A program made the position numbers and the translations under genes. A DNA stretch of 64,000 nt from Aurelia coerulea (lineage: Eukaryota > Cnidaria > Scyphozoa > Semaeostomeae > Ulmaridae): assembly GCA_039566865.1 (NCBI GenBank), contig CM076943.1, positions 40,494,663 through 40,558,662 on the forward strand, in the 5' to 3' direction. The notes below the pieces were generated by a model. That model had not been told where the DNA came from, searched no databases, and saw only the letters and a program-made list of their open reading frames with translations. Shown one piece after another: positions 1-13,100 of this stretch; the first letter of the stretch is position 1, and every line of letters begins with the position of its first letter.

Positions 1-129
1 GGGACCTATTTTTACTCTTTGCTAGAGTACGTATCATTTTTTGCTATGCTGAATGTTTTATTCACATTTTATAACTGGTTTTGCCATCCTCTGCAAATGG
101 TTTGAATTCTAAATAAAATTTCTTCAAAA

Positions 130-240
130 TCTGGTAGCTGGCCGGATTTCAGCCGTAGATCCGGCCGGAACCGGATTTCTGAAAAATCGGAGATCCGGCG
201 TCGGATTATCCGGCCTACCTGATATCCGGTACATCCCCAC
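130..240. repeat. degenerate ATCCGG-rich patch
   Basis: About 100 bp contains at least eight ATCCGG/CCGGAT or close variants on both orientations. It looks like an imperfect short tandem repeat in the intron after exon 27. No gene or transposon end was recognised. Confidence 0.4.
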
Positions 241-996
241 TAAAGGGCATGAACAAATATGTTCCTTCCTGTGACCGGACAGAAATCATGCTCGAAAACC
301 CTGCAAGCATAGAATAATAAAAATGGCCAGCTTTCTTGAAAGAAGTTAAGTTTCAAAGGTTCCAAACGATTCGCTTTTAAATCCCCATATCCATAGCATT
401 TATCAAATATTGGATTTGAATTAAGTTTGAACCCAGCCACAGAAACTATCATGATTGGCATTGGGTCCAGTTACTGTCTTAACTGATTTCAAATTTGTTA
501 TTACACCATAAAAATAAATGGAACATATCCCGAAAAGTAAATTTTGCTTGAATTTACGAAACCTTTTTCAGTTTTGAGAAAAAATGAACACGAAAGCATG
601 AATGTTTGAAAAATTTCCCGCAGAACATTATAAATGGACAATTTCCTGCGACCGCCCGGTCATATGGTCGGATGGGTTTTCATGCCCTGCTGGTCTACCG
701 AGCTGGGCCGAAATCATCATCATCATCAACACGAGCTGAGAATCATCCAACCTAAAGGCCAGTTTCCAGTCAGTGGGATTTGCCGAGCGGGCGGAAATTC
801 TATTTTTTACGAGAGAAAATGTCGCTTGGAACTTGAATAGACAGCCTTGCAGGGGTGACCATTTATTGCGTAAAATTCTGCCCGCTCGGAAAATTCAACT
901 GACTGGAAATCAGCCTTACGTGAGCTAGCCCATTCAGGTTAAATGGCTCGCCTCATACGGACAGGCCTTTAAAAAACTGACTAAAATAACACGAAC
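241..996. other. intron sequence, no feature recognised
   Basis: The sequence past THOC2 exon 27 was searched on the minus strand for the next conserved block (the family has SRYGRFLCCMLETV here) and none was found. Short open frames in it show no recognisable similarity. Confidence 0.5.
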
Positions 997-1154
997 CCTA
1001 TCAAAACAAATCAATGTGGAAAAGTTGGGTGTCTGCAGTGTGTGAATAATATGAATGAATTTCGCACAGTATACAGCATCATTTGCAGTGAACACGCAGC
1101 GTGGAAAGATGCAAATCTGAAGGAACTGTGTAATCGTCTCGCCTTTCGCCGTTT
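997..1154 (-). CDS. THOC2: THOC2 visible exon 27 (last in window)
   Basis: The exon contains [20 protein letters not shown], then VYCAKF and [12 protein letters not shown], closely matching [26 protein letters not shown] and TPNFSTLLCYDR. The acceptor is TCTCAACAG. The donor is taken as GTTCGT after AGG, which is weak. No following exon is visible between 1 and 996, so the gene continues off the left edge. Confidence 0.96.
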
Positions 1155-4100
1155 CTGTTGAGAAAAAGGACAAAATAAACGTTAAAAGTTGCAGTTAATC
1201 AAAGACATAAGATCCATCCATGAAAAGAAGCTTTTGTTAAACTAAATTACCCGAGGTGTGTTAAATATATAAGAATAATCATGTAGAAGTTCTTCCGTAA
1301 GAGAATTAAATGTGGCAAATTCAGCTGCCATTGTGCATCAGTCTCGTTCTGAGTTATTAAAGAGAGGCCACCTCGTGCCTAAAAGAGTTTTAACTGCGCA
1401 GATGAGAAGAGTTGTGTCTTGAAAGGATAGAAAAGCGTTTCGTGAAACTGTGTTTAATCTCTTCGATTCTGGCCAAGAACCCAAGTTCTCTGCTTGCTAA
1501 TTGTTGTTGTGAGGTAATGGATAACTGTTATACTCTTGTACGAGGCTTCTTGCTATCCACTACTCCACTACAGTAAGAACCCGCAGATAAGAACCTTCAT
1601 TTATCAAGAACCTACAGCCTGAAATCATATATTTTGTACCCAATGGATAAGAACTATTTCAGCCTGATATCATAACTGGGTTCTTAATAAAGAGTTTCAT
1701 TAATTCATAGGGAAATAAATGCAATCTGTTTGCCAATCAACCTCTTTTGTGAACTCCAAAACATTACTTACATAACTGTGATAGGCAGGGCCTGCAGTGG
1801 TAAACTGGGTAAGCTTGGATTGAAATGGATAGGGCCAAGAGTGTAAATAAGTTTGGCTAAGATTTAGATTCACGTATTTCCCTTTGTTAAGAACCTACAA
1901 CCTGATTACTGGATGTGCCTCATTGCACAAGAACCTAAACAGGCTGATTTCTAAATCTTAGGTTCTTATGTGCGGGTTTTTACTGTACTTCACAACATTT
2001 TGATTTAACATTCTTTACAGTTGGTTATTTACATAGTTACGAGCATATACCGGGTGAGTAAAAAAAGGCCCGGCGTTTGAAAGGCTACTGCTCCCTGAGC
2101 ATATAAACAATAATATTTAGCAATATCTGATTGAATTATTAACATGTTCAATTATCTTTAGAATTTTTCCTGGCTGAAATCGGTCACTCCGTTCAGATTC
2201 TACAATCGATTTTCTAAAAAAGCCCCTTCTAGAAACCTTTAAAAACGCGCTAAAACCGTTAGCAAGTTTCAGCAATATGTTTTCCTTGCAGCAATGACTT
2301 CAGCACGCTTTAGCACGTGCTATCCTCTTGGGGGGGGGGGTGAAAAAGTCTTCTCCATAGTATGAATAACTTCTTCAAGGGGCTTCCATTTTCCCAAGAG
2401 GACAAAATACATGAATGCATCAAAGTGTCATTATTGCTAGGAAGTAAAACAAAGGGAACTGTTGCTCATCGTTTTCAGTCGTTTTTGCAGGTTTTCGAAA
2501 GGAGCTTCCTGCACAAAATCTCCCATATAGATGGGAAGGAATGGCCGATTAAATCCGGGTAAATGAACCTAATTGAACATATCGGGAACAAAACAAGACA
2601 GTTTTCAATAATATTGCTTTGACATTCAGCAATCAGAATTTCCAAACACCGGGCCTTTTTAATGGTTCACCCGAAAGATATAAAGCAACTAATTCAGATA
2701 AACTCCAAACTAAGATGATTACATAATATAAAGCATATATAACATAACATAACATAACATAACATAACATAACATAACATAACATAACATAACATAACAT
2801 AACATAACATAACATAACATAACATAACATAACATAACATAACATAACATAACATAACATAACATAACCTAACATAACATAACATAACATAACCTAACAT
2901 AACATAACCTAACATAACATAACCTAACATAACATAACATAACCTAACATAACATAACCTAACATAACATAACATAACATAACCTAACATAACATAACCT
3001 AACATAACATAACCTAACATAACATAACATAACCTAACATAACATAACCTAACATAACATAACCTAACATAACATAACCTAACATAACATAACATAACAT
3101 AACATAACATAACATAACCTAACATAACATAACATAACATAACATAACCTAACATAACATAACCTAATAAAACATAACATAACATAACATAACATAACAT
3201 AACATAACATAACATAACATAACATAACATAACATAACATAACATAACATAACCTAACATAACATAACCTAACCTAACATAACATAACATAACATAACAT
3301 AACATAACATAACATAACATAACATAACATAATATAGTATAATATAATATCCTGTTTACAACATAATTTACAGCTGCAGTTTCCCCCTGCCATGTTTTGA
3401 TGTTCGTTTTGAAAGCTGCCATATTTTCATCTATTTTGATTTCGTCACTGAGAGCATTCCAAAGGATGCTGCCTTGAAGGTAACAGAGTTTAGGCCAAAA
3501 GTGTGAGTTTCTATTTGAGGCAGTTTTACCAAACGCGCAAGCTAATTGTTAATTGTTGAAGCATATGACACTGTAACACTTCAACATAACAAGGATGGAT
3601 TTTGTAACCATTGCATCGGTTTCTTTTGAATGACACGCCAATTCAAAGCGATCAGCCATCGCAAACAAGCAAAGACAATGGGAATTCTCTCAAGCAACAA
3701 ATCAAAGACAATGGGAATTCTCTCAAGCAACAATCAAAGACAATGGGAATTCTCTCAAGCAACAATCAAAGACAATGGGCATTCTCTCAAGCAACAAATC
3801 AAAACAAATGACGCCGCAAAAGTTGCTCCAAAAAGAAGACGGTTAACTATCGCTTTGCGCACGTAAAAATGGGTTGTTAGGAGATGTTACGAGGCTCATG
3901 TCATGAGTATATGAGTATATATCGAAAGAAAAAGTGTCTTCTAGGCATTTCGCAAAGAACGAATTTTTGTAAAGTCTATCTACACGTTTTTTTTTAATAA
4001 GAAACCGGTTTATGAGAAACTAGTACTACGATGAACAAAAATATAAGAAACTCTGGTACTACGTTCAAGAACAATTAAGAAACTCTAAAATGTCATTTCT

Positions 4101-7100
4101 AGAATAAGAGTCGGTAGATTACGGTTCGGGCGGCATTGCATTTGCAAATATCAAATTTGACGACAAAAAATTGGTACATTTTGCCTTAATGTGCATGGCT
4201 TATTCGTGGTGACAATATCAATGCAAGCCCTTTGTCGATAAGAAGGCCCAACTTTGAATTAAAAACCCCAAAAAATAAGAAACTAATTAAGAAACGTTTA
4301 CCACAAAAATGTCGAAATTTTCATGCAAAATTAAGAAACTTTTAGTACAACGTGCTGATTCAAGTTTCTTATATAAAAAAAACGTGTATATTATCAGTTC
4401 TCATAAAGCAAGAGAAAAATAACAAAAATACTCCCGTCTTTCGGCTATCAGGTAGAACTTATTCATTTCAATTTTTTGCGGCAATTTATTTTAAGTGGGC
4501 TGAAAGATTTAAAACTAATTTAGGCCCACTCTGCCTGCAGCATCCAGGCAACGTCATTCCGAATAGTTAAACGTCCATTCCGAAGGACGGCGAAGTGAGT
4601 TGCGAGGTTAGGCCTCCGAGAAGAGGTCGCCCATCCGGAGTTTGACCTCACTCGACCGAGCTTAGCTTTAGTAACCTGGCGGAAACTGTATAAGCCGCTA
4701 GGCCACTCACCCCGCAGTCCAACTGGTACTCTAAGTCGGTGCACCCGATAGAGAGAGAGAAGTAAACAAACACTTACTAGATGGGAACCAGCCCTCTTTC
4801 TTTGTTTCCAACCACTTTTTGACGCATCTGTTATGTTCTAGTTGCTGTTGTTGTTCTTCTCGCAACTTATCAATTAATAACTGGCATCGTTCTTTTTCTT
4901 TCTTTTTCTTTGTCATCGATGTCTGAAAAACAAAATCACACAAAATAAAGCATAGGGCTCAAATCTTTCTAATCTTTAGAAATGCAGGTGCAAAAATACT
5001 GTTACATTTTCTTTGAATTGAATTGCTTGAAAGGAACTTGGGGAACTTTCTTGTAAATGTGAGGTGAAAATTTGCTATACCTTGGCTTTTTATCAAAATA
5101 GCGCGTTTTCATTTCCTTAAAGGATTCATGGAAAATTTTGAAGAAAATACAATCATCGTGACTGCTAAATCAATGAAGGGAAAATGATACAATTTTAAAG
5201 AGAATCATATCTTATGAAGTTCTACAATATTGTTGCAAGTAGAAATCTTTCGCTCTCCTGGTTTCGGATTCAGAAATTTGAAGACGTCACGCCTTGGAAT
5301 ATAACAATTGCCACCATTTTGAAACAAATTACGATGTCACGCGATTTCCCTGGCAGATTTACAGAAAAGTATGCCAAGGTTCTTACATGCCATTTAATTC
5401 AAAGAAAAAATGCAACAGAATTTTGCATCCACCTTTTTTAGGGACTTGAGCCATATGCTACAAAATTGCAGAAACCAACATGAGTCAAGTACGCTAAAAT
5501 TCAATCTGAAATTAATGCCTCGAGACAACAGCTATGGCAGATTCGCTTAACCTTAAATATATATTTTTCCCCAATATTTCTACCTAGCATCCGAAGGTAG
5601 TGTTAGGACGCTGAGAAGCTAAGCTTATCGAAGCAGCGTCCTGGTTCTTCCTCTCGATATTTTTTTTTATATAAAAACCTTTAAACTTTTCAATACATGC
5701 TACAGATTACCTACAAACTACTTTACAATACTACAAGAACTATACCACGAGGAGCAATAAACTATTACTACCCCATGGCGTTAAATAAAAAATAAGAACT
5801 AAACTACATAAAATTTTACATAAATGCTAAAGACATAAACGATAAATACTTTACTGGAGAATGTCTAACATTAGATGTCAGGTTGGGGCTGTAATGACTC
5901 AAAAACAAATGTCGCAAGAAAACCTCTTTTTGTGTTTGTGTTTTATCATCATACCTCATACCTGACATCTAATGCGAGACAGGATTTCCAAACAAATAGA
6001 AACGTTACTTTAAAAGACTTTGTGGTTGCATGGTATGTGACTAGAATTTGAAATAATAGTAGTCAAATCGACCAGTTTTGTGGATGAAGCGTAAAGTCAA
6101 CTCGAGTATTTTCGAGTTCAAGTCATGAGAAAGGTCTTGATCACAATATAATAATAGCTGCGTAAGAGCATCGTTTGAAAGATTGGTGATTTGGACAAAT
6201 GGCTGTAATAATTCAAGAACTCCAGCGAGAAGATGTTGACAACCTGTCGATATGACAACACCTTGTGATTCCTTTAGCCTGGAATTACAAAAAGTTGGCC
6301 ACTCTCCACACTCTACGAAGCAGGTTCAGCAGGGCGGGGACTAGAACCATTAGGCTTCAGATTGGTAGTCAAGCGTGCTACCACTGAGCCATCTTAAATA
6401 CCGGGTGCCGTTTGGAAGGCCAATGCTCCCTGAATACCACAGCAATTATATTGAAAATTGTCTTGTTTTATTGCCAATATGTTCAATCAGGTTCAGTAAT
6501 TTACCCTGCTTTCATCGGCCATTCCTTCCCGTCGATATCAGAGATTTTCTGCAGAAAGCCCTTACCAAAAACCTGCAAAAACGAGTCAAAACAATGAGCA
6601 AATTTTCCTTGGTTTTCCTTCCTAAAAATGATGACTCTCATATATTCATGTATTTGTTCATCCTCTGAAGAGGATAGCACGTGCTAAAGCGTGCAGAAGT
6701 CATTAATGTAAGCCCGCGTAAGTAAGAAATGTTACAGAAATTTGTTCCTGATTTTGGGCACGTTTTGAAGGTTTCTTGAAGAGGCTTTCTCGAGAAAAAT
6801 CCCTCATAATTTCAGAACGGAGCGGCCGATTTCAAGCAGGTAAATTTTTTAAGTAAATTTGAACATGTCTACCATTAAATTATATATTTGCCGATATCAA
6901 CGTCTTGACATCATGGGAACGGGGATTCTTTTTATTGACTCACCCGGTAGGTGCAAAAATAGTCTGGTTCTGACAAGTGAGAGTATGATGCAGTTGATTT
7001 AAAATAATGTATTCAATTTACCAATTCTTTATTGTCATCTATATTGTCGATTGCTGATTTGAGCTTTTGCATTTCTGCCTCATATCTCTCCATCGGGAGA

Positions 7101-10100
7101 TATAAGTCGTACATGGATAGTGACCAGAATACTGTGTATAACTGTGGACTATAAAAAGGAAAGAAATTATCAAAAAAGTTTACCAGTGGGAAGAAGCTTA
7201 AAATAGCCATAAACATTGAAATAGACGTCTGGTGGTGAAAACTTCAATGTTGCTTACAAAATGGAAATAACAACTAAACAGTTAACGTACAAGTCAAGCC
7301 AAGTCAAGTGAAGTGTGTTGAAATATGGCTAAAGGGGTCTGCGCAAGAAAGAGCCTTTGCGGGCGTGCATGCAATCAAAACAAATACTTGGCCTTTCAGT
7401 ACGGTGAACATGAAACAATTTCGTTCCGTTCAACTGAGCAAAAATAAACTGATTTAGACCATTGTTATGCTTATTGTTTTTGTTGATTTGAACTGAGTCT
7501 TTACACAATCACTAATTTAGAAATCGATTAATTGTAATCTGCTGTACGAGAGTTGGTTCTATCTTGGGAGAAATGTAACATTATTTTCAATGATATAAAG
7601 AAATGTCTTTCCTTTTGTAATTTCATTGAATTTATGCTTTGGTGAAGGTTGCGTTCCTGTGTCAAGGGGGTTAAAAGACTAACAGGGAAGCGTCATGAGG
7701 CCAGCAAGCATGGAGTCTTGTTGAATTTTGATTTTGTGACGGCTTGGGGCGGCACTTTATTGTAACTACTACAGAATTTCGCAACAGACCAATCGTTGAA
7801 ATAACGCTCGTGCAGAAGTTTACATTAAAGATAGTTGACGGAGCTAAGTAGAGGCAATCTATAAATAGGACAAAGAAACGCCTACGCACGTAATTGCTCC
7901 CATAGTGAAAACATATGCACGCACGTGTCGAAACCATCAAATACAATAATTTAATTTTAGACCTGCATATGCAGCTCTGGAGTTAGCTATTTATCTCCAT
8001 CAACTAACTTTAATCAATTTCTAAATCCCCAAATCACTCTTTGTCCATTCATGATCAGTCTGTAGAAAATTCGAAATTCTTTGATCGTTTTCAGTGTTTT
8101 TGAAAACGAACATTTCAAGAAACTCGCTTCTAGCTCTAACATTTGAAAACGTAAAAATTTGCAAAAAAAAACCTAGAATCTAATTCAGGATTTCTGTTAA
8201 AGATTAAGTTATAAATCTTCAAAATCTGTCCAATGTACGATTTATCGTGGCCTGCCAAAAAAGCAAAGTTTATTTTGGCGCACTCGGTATGTTATCCTCT
8301 CGGAAGAACTGAATCCCCCTGAATAAGTTTCTCATACCAGGGAGATGACTTTTTTATCCTGCCAGATGGATTGCACGTGCTAAATCGTGATCAAGTCACT
8401 GCTGTAAGGTAGAAATGTCAGAAGAATTTGTTCGTTATTCTAGGACGTTTTTGGTGGTTTCTCGAAGTGACTTTTTCAAGAAAATCCCTTCCAGAATCTG
8501 AACATAATGACCGATTTCAGCCAGGAAAAATTCTAAGAATAATTTAACATGTTAGCTATTCCATCAAATATTGCAAAATAGCGTTACCTTAATACTTAGG
8601 GAGCATCAAACGGCGTCGTTTTTTTCTGATAAGCCCGATACAGGGAATCATCCTGTGTGACCAATGGGAAGCAAGTTCATATTCAGTCTTAGCCAATCAA
8701 AAATAGTACGCAACTGTATTATATTTAGAGCCTATTTCTCAAGAGTTCAGCTTAATGCCTAAGTTAGATCGGTTTAGTTAGCATAACTTCCAAATCTTTA
8801 ACTTCGTGTTAAAAGGTGGGTGTAAAATTCTGCGATCTATTTCATTGTTTGAGTGGTTTCAAACAAACTCTAGTTACTTATCTTTAATTCTACCGTTGGA
8901 CATTTCAGAAGTTCTGAATATTTTTCGAAATTTCAGCGTATGTTACATTTTAACTCATTTGAGAGTGTGACGTCAAAAAAATTTCTAAGTCATAAACCAG
9001 AAAAGCGACAGACTTTTGGTTGATACCATATTGTAGACATCCATAAACTATGGTTTTCTTCGAAATTATTTCATGTTGCTTCAAACAGTTTAGAAATTAC
9101 GATGGTTTTAAATTTTTTTGAAACTTTTTCTTGAATTCTTGAAAAAGAAGAAAAACACTCTAATTCTGAAAATATTGAAGATTTTGGAAAAGTCCAACGG
9201 TAGAATTATAGAGAAGTAGCTGAAGATTCTTTGAATTCATTCAGTTCAAAGAAATAAGTAACTGAATTTAAACCAGTCCTTTTAAAGATTTAGAACCTAT
9301 GCTGGTTTAGTTTGAATTATTACCAATAGTTGTCTAAAACGCTAGAACTTACCTAAGATTATTCCAAATTTTCGCAGCATGAAGTGGAATCGCAGATTCA
9401 ATAACAGGTCGATAAATGTCATCAGAAACTTCGCTAAAATTCTTCTCCATGCTTTCTTGCTATAAGGAAGACAAAATAAGAGAATATAGCTGGCTTGCTT
9501 TAGACTCACGAAATATTACCAGTTATCGAAACAACAACAGCAACAACAACAACATTTTTTGCTCAAACTGGGATTTAAAGACTTTCACATAAAAAATTGG
9601 GTCGATAAATGTCATAAGAAACGTCGCTAAAATTCTTTTCCATGCTTTCTTGCTATAAGGAAAACAAAATAAGAGAATATAGCTGGTTTGCTTTAGACTC
9701 ACGAAATAGTACCAGTTATCGAAACAACAACGACGACGACAACAACAACAACGTTTTTCGCTTAAACTGGGACTTTTAGACTTTCACATAGAAAATTGGG
9801 TCGATAAATGTCTTAGAAACTTCACTAAAATTCGTCATGCTTTCTTGCTATAAAGAAGACAAAATAATAAAATATCGCTGTTTGCTTAAGACTCAGGAGA
9901 TAATATCAGTTATCGAAACAACAACGACGACGACAACAACAACAACGTTTTTCGCTTAAACTGGGACTTTTAGACTTTCACATAGAAAATTGGGTTGATA
10001 AAAGTCACTAGAAACTTCACTAAAATTCTTCATGCAAACAGGCCATGCTTAGAGTTATTTGATGGAGATAAATAGATAACTCAAGAGCTACATATACAGG

Positions 10101-13100
10101 TCTAAAACTACCAGGTGCGCCAAAATAAACTATGCACGTTTGACAGGTCACAATAAATTGTACACTGGACCGATTTTGAAGATTCATGACTTAATCTTTA
10201 GCAAAAAGGCCTGAATTAGATTCTAGAATTTTTGCAAATTTTTCTGCTTTCAGTTTTTAGAGCTAGACGCGAGTTTCTTAAAAGTGTCATTTTCAAAAAA
10301 CACTGAAAACGATCAAAACACGTCGATCAAATTTCCCAAAGAATTGACATGAATGAACAAAGAGAAAACTTGTTCATGTGATTTAGAAATCGACTAATCA
10401 ATCCATATAATTAATAGATACAATTAATCAATTTCTAAATTCCAAATCACCACGAACAAGTTTTCTCTTGGTCCATTCATGTCGATTCTTTAGAAAATTT
10501 GATCGACGTTTTTTGCTCGTTTTCAGTGGTTTTTAAAACGAAGCTTTTAAGAAACTCGCGTCCAGCTCTAAAAACTGAAAGCAGAAAATTTTGCAAAAAA
10601 TTCTGGAATCTAATTCAGGCTTTTTGCTACAGATTAAATTATGACTCTTCAAAATTGGTCCAGTGTACGATTTATTGTGGCCTGCCAAACGTGCATACTT
10701 TATTTTGGCGCACCCGGTAGCCTACAGTACATGAAGATTTTGACACGTTCATGGATATTGTCTAGCCAGAGAAACAATAGCAAGTATAGGCATTCCCTTT
10801 GCTCTATCGATAAATTACCTCCATTAAGCTCCCTTCATTCATTTAAGATAACATTGAAGCTCGGATAGGGAAAAGCAAATATTGACCCAGAGGGGAGTTG
10901 CCACTCTTATTTCAAATGGAGTGAAATTCACACGGAAAGTTTAAACATATGACATATAAATCTGAAAGCTTTCTGAAGTCAAAGCTTGTGGAATAAATTT
11001 CAGCAAAGACGTGAGATCTCTCGTTGTAACACCAGAAACTGTAGGAACCTAGAAATCCCAACGATCAACTTAGAACAGACCAAAAAAGGCTTTCAATACA
11101 CCAGTCTTAGCGTATGGGATAACATTCCAATTGAAATTAGAGAACTCCCCTTGATCTATCAACTTAAAAAAATCTAAAAAAATTCTATAGAGCCTGAAAA
11201 CGAAAACACGACTCCCTCGAAGAACAGCTTCCAGACGCAATGTATATATTCTTAAATTGATCTACTATGTATATAATAATGTATTTATTTTTGTAGTTTA
11301 TATTGCTGAAGGGATTACGTGTATAAAGAATTGGTATAACAATAATAAGTCAATTAGAGGGAAATACTTTAAGGAGTATGTTTCAACCAGCATGCTTTGC
11401 GTGTGTCATTTCTTTATTGTCGCTAAAATTTTCATGGGCCAAGAAAATGGCGACAACAAAGGTCATGAAAATGACAGACATTTTCAAAGGCCAATGGGCC
11501 ATGAAAATGGAGACAACAAAGGCACGAAGAGATGGCACGCGCTAAGCATACTGGTTGAAACGAACCCCCTGAATATTAATAAAAGAATTAAAGTTCCCAA
11601 AATTGCAAAACCCAACACTACAAGGAGAGTTAAATAACTAACTTGATAATCATTTAGCTAGTTTTAACAAAGGATCCAAAAACGGGTCACTAATTACTTT
11701 GTTTTCAAATGTCTCCGTTCTAAATCACTCCGTTCTAAATCATCTTCGACCATTTCCATTACTCCGTTATCGCGAAGAAGGCATGGCACGAAAACGGAGG
11801 TGTTTCTATTATTCCGTTTTCATTCGTTTAAATTTCCTTTGTTCAGACATTTAGTTTGCTTTGTTTTTTGGCGCCAAGTCGGTTGCTGTTGTCGTAGCGT
11901 TTTTGAATGACTCCGTTTTCGATATTTTCATTGAAAAAGATGAATTTTCAAATGTCTCCGTCTTCAAATCACTCCACTTTAAACAGCGTTTTCAAATCTC
12001 TTCGTTTTTGATCGTTTTAAATGGAAACGCAAGGTGAAAACGAAGACATTCCACTCCATTTTCATACAAAAACGGAGTAATGGAAACTTAGGGCCTGTTC
12101 TTATGGAGAAAGTTTCCTCGGCATTTTCCCGTTTCACCTGGAAGCTCGCTCAGCCAAGGTAATATTCCTTGACCACTCATATGAGAGAAGTTTCCCCGGC
12201 AAGCCGGGGAATTAAAACAATAGCGCTTTGTCTCTGACGCCAAAGGATTTCGATAAACAAAAGAAGTTTCCGCGCCTGGCCGGGAAAATGTGTTCATATG
12301 GGAAAATACTTCCTCGGCTAGGCGGGATCCCGGTAGAGTTCAAGCGAGATCTCGGCTAGCCGGGGAAATATTTTCTCATGTGAACGCTCGTTCTATTTTA
12401 TGTGATAAAGCCATGTGAGGCGAGATCTCGGTTGAACGGGAATCCATATGAACAGGCCCTTAGCCTAAGCTACCAAATGTATTCAAACTTTCGTATCAAA
12501 AGAAGCAAAGAAAAAATAATCATTTTAACTTGACGTACCCGCTGATTTAAAGTTCTCGTCCGATCTTGGCCTTCTGTTTTCCTGAAAGCATCTACTCGGA
12601 CCTACAAAAAAGGAAATATACTTGACAGACTGGCGGACTGTCTTGGAAACGACATCCCGACAAACCAGTATTTGATCTAAGGTTTCATTCAACTTGGACA
12701 GCCACTGTGAAATCGATAGTAAATCTCTGTGGAGATCATGTAGCACTGGTGAATTTGCTAAACGTTTTGAGAGTTAACGTCTGTGGACTAAAGTTCCGCG
12801 TTTCCGCTTCAGTTTCCAGTGGATGATTTTGTTGGGCAATGCTGCTGCTTTGTCATTCTTATAACAACGGGCCTAGATCTTATCTGTAAATGCAATATTG
12901 CTACCTCGTGGTTTTTCCTCTCTTTCAAATGAAGTCTTACTTGGTATGATGACGAAAATGTTAACCATTGACATCAATAAGAAGCTACTCGAGGCAACCC
13001 TAAAGTTCATTCATAGTACAGAACGCTTTTAAATGCTCAATCGCTGCAAACTACCATACATTAGCACCTAATTTTTGTCAGTATACTTTGTATTTGCAGT

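Noticed and set aside
2633..3422. Two long minus-strand open frames of Met-Leu-Cys-Tyr-Val repeats
   Set aside because: They are a translation of the AACAT pentanucleotide array in frames that happen to lack stops.
4625..4671. A genuine 5S rRNA gene
   Set aside because: Only the internal promoter region resembles 5S; the flanking helices do not match, and no T-run terminator follows at the right place.
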